NCBI GenBank assembly: GCA_946479985.1
Contig: CAMLIF010000040.1
Span: 1-28,432 of the forward strand
Source of the DNA: an uncultured Flavobacteriales bacterium
GTDB taxonomy: Bacteria > Bacteroidota > Bacteroidia > Flavobacteriales > Crocinitomicaceae
Direction of reading: 5' to 3'
DNA length: 28,432 nucleotides
Of this stretch, positions 23,109 through 28,432 are shown piece after piece. Every line of letters begins with the position of its first letter. The stretch's first letter is position 1. Both the position numbers and the translations under genes were made by a program. Below the pieces are notes generated by a model. That model did no database searches. It was not told where the DNA came from and worked only from the letters and a program-made list of their open reading frames with translations.

Positions 23109-23408
23109 GTGTATCTGCTTGGTTTGATCTTATTGTTTTGCGGGAACTACTTGTTGTATTTGAGGTCTTCAAAAACAGCTCATACATTTTACGTTTGGGA
23201 AATCAGTTTAAAGACTAATCGGCAACTGCTGCAAATCTGCGCTCCGGTCCTGTTGTCGTGCGCCGGAATAATTTTTATCGCAAAAACCGGGATTTTAGCT
23301 GGAATTTTCTTCGGATTGTTTGCTTATTTTATAATAGCCTGCTGTACATTGATTCTTCGTCCGTTATTGACCGCTGAACGATCAAAAAAGTCCTATGCCG
23401 GCAAATAA
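23109..23408 (+). CDS. Small membrane protein, DUF3325-like
   Basis: This small integral membrane protein (99 residues from the GTG at 23109) has three hydrophobic stretches: VYLLGLILLFCGNYLLYL, LLQICAPVLLSCAGIIFIA and GILAGIFFGLFAYFIIACCTLIL. It ends in RPLLTAERSKK. Size, topology and its place before a DUF3649-like and a PepSY_TM gene resemble DUF3325 proteins of siderophore-uptake operons; this is a pattern-based call. The start is uncertain. There is no in-frame ATG. A TTG at 23091 lies within the -7 box, and an ATG at 23104 is out of frame and stops after seven codons. Dropping one GT of the GTGTGT run would bring that ATG into frame, so an indel is possible. It overlaps the next gene by 14 bases. 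Confidence 0.6.
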   Translation: MYLLGLILLFCGNYLLYLRSSKTAHTFYVWEISLKTNRQLLQICAPVLLSCAGIIFIAKTGILAGIFFGLFAYFIIACCTLILRPLLTAERSKKSYAGK

Positions 23409-23703
23409 GAAGTATTTATCATCCGGCTGGCAGCAATTTACAAAGTTTACAGCCGCTTTTATCGGTGGATTGTTAATTACTTCGTTTGTTTTTGCTGCGC
23501 TTTGTTTCTGGCTCCCGGATTACCAGGTAGCCGTTGTGACTTCAGTTTACGGATTTTTCCCTGTCTGGATCACTTTCATGCTTATTCCTTATTTGTTTGA
23601 GAATGGTTTGAAATGCTGGCTTCTTTATCTGATAATACTGGCTGTATTATACGGGCTTATTTTCCTTGGACAATCCATCAATCCGATTGCATTTAAATCA
23701 TGA
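23395..23703 (+). CDS. Small membrane protein, DUF3649-like
   Basis: This 102-residue protein has three predicted membrane helices (about 20-42, 49-67 and 74-93) after a short basic start, MPANKKYLSSGWQQFTKF. AAFIGGLLITSFVFAALCFWLP followed by a second helix and W-rich segments resembles DUF3649 proteins that accompany PepSY_TM reductase-like proteins in iron-uptake loci. The assignment rests on arrangement and topology rather than a strict motif. It overlaps the previous gene by 14 bases and shares ATGA with the PepSY gene, so the three genes are translated together. Confidence 0.65.
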   Translation: MPANKKYLSSGWQQFTKFTAAFIGGLLITSFVFAALCFWLPDYQVAVVTSVYGFFPVWITFMLIPYLFENGLKCWLLYLIILAVLYGLIFLGQSINPIAFKS

Positions 23704-25298
23704 GTAATAATCGCAAGTATAATATCTTTTTCCACCTGCATACCGTTAGTGGAATTTCAATTACCATCGGGCTTTTTGTAATTTTCTTCGCCGGTTCGTT
23801 TACGCTTTTCAGAGAGGAAATAGAAGAATGGGAGTCCGCCACTACGGAAGGGAAGGCGAAGGTTGAACTCGAAAACGCACGGAAAGCTGATTACAGTTTG
23901 ATCTTACAAAAAATGGAGAAGAAAGTTCCGCATATCTATGGTCGGAAGATTTACGGCAGAACTTCAGCTCTCAGCGGAAAACACTCATTCTATATTTCAG
24001 AAACTGCCGATACTTCAGCTGGAAAAGCCGGACAGGAAAGTTTTCGTTTTGGATACAGCGATTCAAAAAAACAATTGATCTCGCAATCGGAAAGCTTCAG
24101 CCTGGGCGAATTATTGTACCTGCTTCATTTCTATTATCAGTTAGATCGTATTGGCTATTATATTTCCGGATTTGTGGCTTTGTTTTTCTTCTTTGCAATT
24201 ATAACCGGAGTTATTGTTCACTGGAAAAAAGTGTTCTCAAATTTCTTTGTTTTCAGACCGAAACAAAAAATGAAAACAATCTGGACCGATGCGCATACGG
24301 CTCTTGGATTCATTGGTTTACCTTTTCAATTCATTTATGCGCTTACCGGTTCTATGTTCGGATTGGGGATTTTGGTTGCGCTAACGAACGGATTGTGGGT
24401 GTACCAGGGTGATGGAGAAAAAATGTACCGTGATCTGGATATTCGTAAAACAGAAACAAGTCTCGGAAAGAAATCAGATAAAACAGTTCATCTGAACGAG
24501 TTGATGGCGAAAACGGAAAAGAAATGGGATAATTTCAAGTCGACCGGTTTTTATATCCTGCACTACGGAAGCGATTCAATGACCGTTCAAATTAATGGTG
24601 AACAGCATATCAGTAAGCAGTTTCTTGGTGAAGCACAAGTAACTTACGATATAAACGGAAAGGAAATCGACGTTCAGAATCCGGGCGAAGTTTCCTATTA
24701 CAACGGCGTTTGGGGTTCGGTCAGAAGACTGCATTATGCCCAATTCGGTAACATCGGATCAGTTGGATCTTACATGCTGAAACTGGTTTATTTCCTGATG
24801 GCATTATTAACCTGTTTTGTAATCATAACCGGAGTTTTAATCTGGCTTGAAGCCAGAAACAAGAAAAACATTCCGGAGAAAAAGAAACGTTACAACAAAC
24901 GTGTCGGGATAATGTACATGGCCATTTGTTTATCACTAATTCCTGTAACTGCCGGATCGTTCATTCTTTCCAAACTCATTCCTGCTTCTATGGAAGCAAG
25001 TAGGGAAGCGATTCTTAATTACGGTTTCTTTTTAGGCTGGTTAGGAGCTGCCGTTCTGTTCATTTTCCTCAGAAGTAATTACATAACGAATAAATATTCT
25101 CTTCTGATTGGCGGAATTTTGGGACTGGCCATTCCAGTTGTCAACGGAATTGTTTCAGGAACCTGGTTCTGGACAAATTATGCATGCGGCGAGTACGGTG
25201 TTTTTTCTATTGATTTGATCTGGCTGTTGATTGGGCTATTGAGTTTGTTCGTTGTTTTTAAGTTGAAGAGGAAAGTAGAGCTTGTTGAAGTTAAATAG
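23700..25298 (+). CDS. PepSY-associated TM-helix protein (PiuB/FoxB-like, iron-uptake type)
   Basis: This is a 532-residue inner-membrane protein of the PepSY_TM family. Members are found with siderophore receptors, and some (FoxB-like) reduce or release iron from siderophores. The N-terminus has FFHLHTVSGISITIGLFVIFFAGSFTLF and REEIEEWE, the family signature. A periplasmic PepSY-like region follows (about 45-150), then helices at about 155-180 (ending in HWKK), 203-235 (TDAHTALGFIGLPFQFIYALTG) and 350-385, with four more in the last 130 residues. Conserved His residues (His12, His14, HW at the end of helix 2, the His in DAHTALG) could bind haem. The stop of the upstream gene overlaps its start. 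No TonB-dependent receptor gene lies nearby in the window. Iron or haem uptake is inferred from the family. Confidence 0.82.
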   Translation: MSNNRKYNIFFHLHTVSGISITIGLFVIFFAGSFTLFREEIEEWESATTEGKAKVELENARKADYSLILQKMEKKVPHIYGRKIYGRTSALSGKHSFYISETADTSAGKAGQESFRFGYSDSKKQLISQSESFSLGELLYLLHFYYQLDRIGYYISGFVALFFFFAIITGVIVHWKKVFSNFFVFRPKQKMKTIWTDAHTALGFIGLPFQFIYALTGSMFGLGILVALTNGLWVYQGDGEKMYRDLDIRKTETSLGKKSDKTVHLNELMAKTEKKWDNFKSTGFYILHYGSDSMTVQINGEQHISKQFLGEAQVTYDINGKEIDVQNPGEVSYYNGVWGSVRRLHYAQFGNIGSVGSYMLKLVYFLMALLTCFVIITGVLIWLEARNKKNIPEKKKRYNKRVGIMYMAICLSLIPVTAGSFILSKLIPASMEASREAILNYGFFLGWLGAAVLFIFLRSNYITNKYSLLIGGILGLAIPVVNGIVSGTWFWTNYACGEYGVFSIDLIWLLIGLLSLFVVFKLKRKVELVEVK

Positions 25299-25340
25299 TT
25301 TAAATTCTTATCAACTTTGCAATAGGAAACTTTTGTAGAT

Positions 25341-25766
25341 TTGGATGACAAAAGAAAATTTGTGAACAACATTCAAAACATACTCAATAAAACACTTCCG
25401 CTAATTGAGAAATTACTCAAAGATTACGGTGAGTTTCACCCGCTGGCTTCGTTTTCAAGGTTAGATGGAACAGTAGAGCAATTACTCGATTTTGATGGAA
25501 ATAATGTTGAATTTCCAAATCCGGATGCAGTAATAAACAATTTGAAAAGTGCTTTTCGCTATAGAAAAGATGAGTTGTCAGCAATCGCAATTTTTAAAGA
25601 TGTCTGGATCAAAGAACAGGAACTGGATGCCGTTGTGATTTTTGTGGAAGATAAAGACGAAACTTCGGCTTATTCGCTTGTTTATCCTTACAAGTTGGAA
25701 GATGGTGAACTGGAATTCTTTAAACCCTGGAAACAGGTGGAGGAAAAGGAGATTTTTTCTCAATAA
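25341..25766 (+). CDS. Hypothetical cytoplasmic protein
   Basis: This is a soluble protein of about 141 residues with the motif EFHPLASFSRLDGTVEQL and a later LDAVVIFVEDKDETSAYSLVYPYKLEDGELEFFKPW. This pattern appears in small alpha+beta proteins of unknown function that are often found alone or near toxin or immunity genes. The start is unclear: in frame there is TTG (25341) or GTG (25362) but no ATG. An ATG at 25345 is out of frame, and one extra A in the AAAA run after it would give MTKRKFVNNIQNIL, a natural start, so a missing base is likely. The stop directly abuts the stop of the convergent GNAT gene, with no spacer. Confidence 0.65.
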   Translation: MDDKRKFVNNIQNILNKTLPLIEKLLKDYGEFHPLASFSRLDGTVEQLLDFDGNNVEFPNPDAVINNLKSAFRYRKDELSAIAIFKDVWIKEQELDAVVIFVEDKDETSAYSLVYPYKLEDGELEFFKPWKQVEEKEIFSQ

Positions 25767-26276
25767 TCAATCAAACAATTGATCAATTGTTTTCATGGTG
25801 AGGAACATTTTTTCACTATCAGGCAACTTTATAAATCCGTAAGATTCATAAAATGCTTCGGCTTTTTCATCGATCGGATCCACTATTACTGCGAATGAGC
25901 CAATCTCTTTAGCTGCCAAGTGGCTTCTGTAAAGTGCATCGATCAGCAGTTTTTCTCCCAAGCCAGTTCCTTTTGAGGATTTGTTTCGTGCTAATCTGCC
26001 TAAAAGCGTAGCAGGAATGCTTTTGTACGATTTGGGGAATTTCTTTTGTAGATTTTCAGGAATTAACTCTCGCGAAATACTTGCATTCGATAAAGTGTAG
26101 TAACCTGTAATATTGTCACCAGAATCAACGGTTTCTACTAGAACAAAACAAGCCGACAGCTTTTTTTTGATATCCTGATTTACCTGAGTTTGTAAATAAT
26201 CATCCAGAGACTTCTGGCCGCACTCAAATTCAGAGCGGTTATGATTTGATTGCAGACTAACTGTTTTTAATTCCAT
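25767..26276 (-). CDS. GNAT-family toxin of a TacAT-type module
   Basis: This 169-residue acetyltransferase is of the TacT/AtaT group, whose members acetylate the amino group of charged tRNA and stop translation. Family features are FECGQKSLDDYLQTQ (17-31), GYYTLSNASI (58-67), IPATLLGRLARNKS (87-100), the acetyl-CoA loop KGTGLG (102-107), FAVIVDP and FYESYGF (142-148, with Tyr143 at the usual catalytic position). The usual RLAVD is RLARN here, a small deviation. It starts 3 bases after the DUF1778 antitoxin gene on the same strand, the standard order. The final codons contain a 20-base perfect palindrome. Toxicity is inferred from the family and the partner. Confidence 0.9.
   Translation of the reverse strand: MELKTVSLQSNHNRSEFECGQKSLDDYLQTQVNQDIKKKLSACFVLVETVDSGDNITGYYTLSNASISRELIPENLQKKFPKSYKSIPATLLGRLARNKSSKGTGLGEKLLIDALYRSHLAAKEIGSFAVIVDPIDEKAEAFYESYGFIKLPDSEKMFLTMKTIDQLFD
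25773..25792. repeat. 20-base perfect palindrome at the toxin 3' end
   Basis: AAACAATTGA and its exact reverse complement meet head to head. The element lies in the last codons of the toxin gene (TIDQLF), 6 bases after the stop of the convergent gene, and is followed by T-rich sequence on both strands. It may act as a weak bidirectional terminator. Confidence 0.6.
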
Positions 26277-26279
26277 AGG

Positions 26280-26564
26280 CTATTTGCCTTTTTTGAATTT
26301 GTCAGCTGCCTGGATTAGTTTCTCGTTTGGTTGCTGAGGATTTAAAACAGCATTAAAGAAAATTTCGCCATCACGTTTTGAAGCGATAATCAATTCATGC
26401 TGATTAATAATTTCATTTGCGCGTTTCTGGGCAGAACGCAAAATGAATTCAGTTAAACTTCTGAAACCACCCAGTTCTGCTGCTCTTTCAAATAATTCTT
26501 TTTCTTCTAAAGATAAACGAGCATCAAATCTTGTTTTGCCGGTAGCTGTTTTGCTGACTGCCAT
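26280..26564 (-). CDS. DUF1778 (TacA-type) antitoxin
   Basis: This is a 94-residue antitoxin. The N-terminal half is a ribbon-helix-helix DNA-binding domain: TRFDARLSLEEKELFERAAELGG followed by LTEFILRSAQKRANEII, the DUF1778 signature. The C-terminal part (ASKRDGEIFFNAVLNPQQPNEKLIQAADKFKKGK) has the short helix and the NPxxPNxxL segment that wraps the toxin. Antitoxins of this family bind the GNAT toxin and repress their own promoter. The inverted repeat at 26588-26606 over the -7 box is the expected operator. The start MAVSKTATGK is the only reasonable one. Confidence 0.92.
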   Translation of the reverse strand: MAVSKTATGKTRFDARLSLEEKELFERAAELGGFRSLTEFILRSAQKRANEIINQHELIIASKRDGEIFFNAVLNPQQPNEKLIQAADKFKKGK

Positions 26565-26582
26565 TTTTTAATTTTTATAAAA

Positions 26583-26606
26583 CAAAAGTACGGTTATTTT
26601 CCGTAC
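26583..26606 (-). promoter_or_regulatory. TA-module promoter and operator (GTACGG-N7-CCGTAC over TACTTTTG)
   Basis: A perfect 6-bp inverted repeat (26588-26593 and 26601-26606) overlaps the -7 box TACTTTTG (26583-26590, minus strand), about 20 bases before the antitoxin ATG. No good -33 TTTG is seen. The position suits repression by the antitoxin; binding is inference. Confidence 0.65.
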
Positions 26607-26618
26607 AATTTGAGTTTT

Positions 26619-26972
26619 TTATTTCCCCTCAATCAACGCCACCCGAAATTTCACAATCTCAGCGATTAAATCTAAAGGCATGGGCTCCGTCAACGGAAAT
26701 TGTACTGAACCTTTTCCCTGTTTGTATTTGGAAAGTTCTTTTTTGAATGCTTCGTGTCCGGTTGGTGTAGCATAGAAACCAATATGATTTTTATAACCGC
26801 CAAAATAAACTGCCGGCTTTCCTTTGTGTTTGTACGCCGGCATTCCGTAACTAATACTTTCCGCTAGATTTGGGGCCGTATCTAAAATGCGTTTTCTGAC
26901 ACTTTTCAATTCAGTCTGAATTTCAGCCGGGAAATCAGCGATGTACTCATCAACAGTTGCAAAAGTTTTCAT
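26619..26972 (-). CDS. DUF1801 / YdhG-like iron-chaperone-type protein
   Basis: This is a 117-residue cytoplasmic protein of the DUF1801 family, which has a frataxin-like fold and is often annotated as an iron chaperone. Hallmarks are the opening FATVDEYIADFPAEIQTELKSVRKRI, then ESISYGMPAYKHKGKPAVYFGGYKNHIGFYATP, and KGSVQFPLTEPMPLDLIAEIVKFRV. The preceding VOC gene ends in TGA overlapped by a GTG at 26978, with the ATG at 26972 three bases after the stop. I chose the ATG; the GTG would add two residues. The pair is probably co-transcribed. The true function of DUF1801 proteins is not well settled. Confidence 0.85.
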   Translation of the reverse strand: MKTFATVDEYIADFPAEIQTELKSVRKRILDTAPNLAESISYGMPAYKHKGKPAVYFGGYKNHIGFYATPTGHEAFKKELSKYKQGKGSVQFPLTEPMPLDLIAEIVKFRVALIEGK

Positions 26973-26974
26973 AA

Positions 26975-27400
26975 TCACACATTCATTAAAGTTGCAATAT
27001 CAAATTTCTTCATCTGCATAAACGCAGCAATCACTTTCTGTCCTTTTTCGGGGTTGCCCATTAATTCGCCCAGGTTGTGTGGAATAACCTGCCAGCTCAC
27101 ACCGAATTTATCTTTGCACCAGCCGCACATGCTTTCCTCGCCACCGTTCGAGGTAAAATGATCCCAGTAAAAATCTATTTCTTTTTGGTCTTCACAATGG
27201 ATTACAAACGAAATTCCCTCAGTCATTTTGTACATTGGCCCGCCGTTTAAACCCATAAATAGTTTCCCGTTGATTTCCCAGTGAACAGTCATTTGGTTAT
27301 CAGAAACAATTTTAGAGTTTGGAAAAACAGAACAGTAAAATGCAGCTGCTTCCTGTGCTTTTCCGTCGAACCAAAGGCAGGGATAAACGTCTTGTGTCAT
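26975..27400 (-). CDS. VOC-family (PhnB-like glyoxalase-fold) protein
   Basis: This is a 141-residue protein of the vicinal-oxygen-chelate fold, in the PhnB or '3-demethylubiquinone methyltransferase' subgroup, which is not in fact a methyltransferase. Features are YPCLWFDGKAQEAAAFYCSVFPNSKI, the repeat INGKLFMGLNGGP, ISFVIHCEDQKEIDFYWDHF, GWCKDKFGVSWQVIP and the C-terminal QKVIAAFMQMKKFDIATL, all typical. The substrate of this subgroup is unknown. It lies directly upstream of the DUF1801 gene and 11 bases after the SdiA-regulated-domain lipoprotein gene, so all three could be one transcript. Confidence 0.88.
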   Translation of the reverse strand: MTQDVYPCLWFDGKAQEAAAFYCSVFPNSKIVSDNQMTVHWEINGKLFMGLNGGPMYKMTEGISFVIHCEDQKEIDFYWDHFTSNGGEESMCGWCKDKFGVSWQVIPHNLGELMGNPEKGQKVIAAFMQMKKFDIATLMNV

Positions 27401-27411
27401 AGTATTTGGGT

Positions 27412-28317
27412 TTATTTTTTGATAGAATTGTAGTTGAATTTGAGCAGAGTTGGTTTTTTCTCCTGCGCTTCGTTTGAAACATAGAGTAAACCATCTTCCA
27501 TAAATGCAAGCCCTTCTGCTTTATTGAATATATTTTGGTCCAGGGGTTCTAAGTGTTTCAAAACGTTTTTATCGTCGTACACAAAAAGCAAATGATCGGC
27601 TGCCGAAAGAATATATAGTTCCTTCGTTTTCGGATGAATTGCTAAAGCGGAGATCATGAATTTGAGATTAGGTTCTATTTTTTGCCCGCCTTTTTTGGAT
27701 CTGGTCGGAACATCAATTTTATTATCCTGAACGTATTTCTTTATCTCTGAAACGTTGAACTCGAATACCGGTTTTTCGCTGATCGTTTTTGTTTCCAGGT
27801 CAAAACTATAAATAGCCCGGAGATCTTTCATTTCAGGGCCTTTACCTAATTTCCCCTTGCAGCCAACCAGTAGCCGGTTGTTTCCGGGATCGTAACAAAA
27901 ACCTTCATTATTTGGCGCCGGAATTTGTGTTTGATGTGTTGTTGTGGTGAAATTGGTTGCACCATAATTTGAAATCTCAAAAATGACTCCGTCACTGCGA
28001 AGAATGTACATGTCGTTACCCACTTTCGCGAGTCCTTCGTAATCTCCGTCAAGGTGAAACTGAATAGAATTCAAAATGTCATTTTTCTGGAGATCATAAA
28101 AAAATAAAACCCCGTTTTCATCCTGAATACAGGCCAGTGTAACAGAATCTATATACGTTAATCCGGAGATTTCACGAAGTGTGTCAGGTAAAACAATGGT
28201 TTCAGCGGGATGGCTCAAGTCGTATGAAATTTGTTCTTGTTGGTTCTCAGAAACTGCAATACAGCTAATGGTAAAACCAACGCAAATAAGAAGAAAAGAA
28301 AATTGTAAGTACTTCAT
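27412..28317 (-). CDS. SdiA-regulated-domain lipoprotein
   Basis: This 301-residue lipoprotein has a lipobox in FTISC (Cys19) and a beta-propeller-like domain. The body is like the SdiA-regulated family (PF06977): LPDTLREISGLTYID, EGLAKVGNDMYILRSDGVIFEIS, NNEGFCYDPGNNRLLVGCKG, ISALAIHPKTKELYILSAADHLLFVYD and KAEGLAFMEDGLLYVSNE, which are repeated propeller strands. It is an extracytoplasmic protein of unknown role, and the family name does not imply quorum sensing here. The frame runs 90 bases further upstream to 28407, but the ATG at 28317 begins the signal peptide and is preferred. A weak -7-like TATCTTTA lies at 28338-28345. Confidence 0.85.
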   Translation of the reverse strand: MKYLQFSFLLICVGFTISCIAVSENQQEQISYDLSHPAETIVLPDTLREISGLTYIDSVTLACIQDENGVLFFYDLQKNDILNSIQFHLDGDYEGLAKVGNDMYILRSDGVIFEISNYGATNFTTTTHQTQIPAPNNEGFCYDPGNNRLLVGCKGKLGKGPEMKDLRAIYSFDLETKTISEKPVFEFNVSEIKKYVQDNKIDVPTRSKKGGQKIEPNLKFMISALAIHPKTKELYILSAADHLLFVYDDKNVLKHLEPLDQNIFNKAEGLAFMEDGLLYVSNEAQEKKPTLLKFNYNSIKK

Positions 28318-28432
28318 TTCAGTGATAAATTCGGAATTAAAGATACGAATTAGATGAAAGTTAAAAAGAGAAAAAACGAAACACATAGATTCTGTGTTAA
28401 CCTCCAAGAGAAATCTAAATTTTCTTTACTTT

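Noticed and set aside
1..28432. Search for CRISPR arrays, tRNA/rRNA genes, insertion sequences, integrases and phage genes
   Set aside because: No spaced direct repeats, cloverleaf-like genes, transposase motifs or terminal inverted repeats were recognised by eye. Short tRNA genes would best be excluded with a dedicated scan.

Overview
The window is chromosomal DNA of a Bacteroidota bacterium, most likely a flavobacterial-type marine or freshwater lineage such as Crocinitomicaceae (Fluviicola-like). The lineage call is inference. The support is three proteins ending in type IX secretion (T9SS) type A sorting domains, many short SPII lipoproteins, a fused E1 alpha/beta 2-oxoacid dehydrogenase, and promoters of the Bacteroidota form TTTG-N19-TAnnTTTG. 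There is little Shine-Dalgarno signal, and G+C looks to be about 40 %. I saw no rRNA, tRNA, insertion sequence, phage gene or CRISPR array. Most of the window is ordinary core or lineage-typical genome, largely on the minus strand.

Layout. Positions 1-783 hold the 3' part of a secreted PHB-depolymerase-like esterase. It runs tail to tail into a small hypothetical gene. Next come an OmpA-family protein and hemE (minus strand; hemE carries an apparent one-base frameshift), ung, and an M15-like membrane-anchored protein. A secreted choice-of-anchor-L protein follows. Positions 6124-10331 form a probable four-gene transcript: fused branched-chain-type E1, a small Cys protein, an outer-membrane barrel with an N-terminal CDACGC motif, and a lipoprotein. 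Positions 10499-12377 hold a PadR repressor and a PspC-domain membrane protein, with an unusually clear operator-promoter region.

The region 12378-14068 contains a DUF4407 membrane/coiled-coil gene and, downstream, a promoter-to-terminator unit with no reading frame. That unit is a candidate small RNA of about 115 nt. Then come a lipoprotein and rpsA (ribosomal protein S1), which has a structured 5' leader and a textbook promoter. Positions 16715-19060 hold an LpxR-type lipid A deacylase, a secreted alpha/beta hydrolase and a lipoprotein. Positions 19122-22244 encode a large secreted M4 (thermolysin-like) protease with PKD and Ig-like modules. A lipoprotein/TfoX-like pair follows, then a divergent three-gene iron-uptake-type membrane operon (DUF3325-like, DUF3649-like, PepSY_TM).

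The right end holds a small hypothetical gene abutting a TacAT-type (DUF1778/GNAT) toxin-antitoxin module with a clear inverted-repeat operator, a DUF1801/VOC gene pair, and an SdiA-regulated-domain lipoprotein.

The most interesting signals are the orphan transcription unit at about 13906-14059, the three AGTACT boxes on the padR promoter, the TA operator, and the broken hemE. Two places (hemE, and the start of the gene at 25341) can each be repaired by adding one base to a homopolymer. That pattern suggests residual sequencing indels rather than real mutations.
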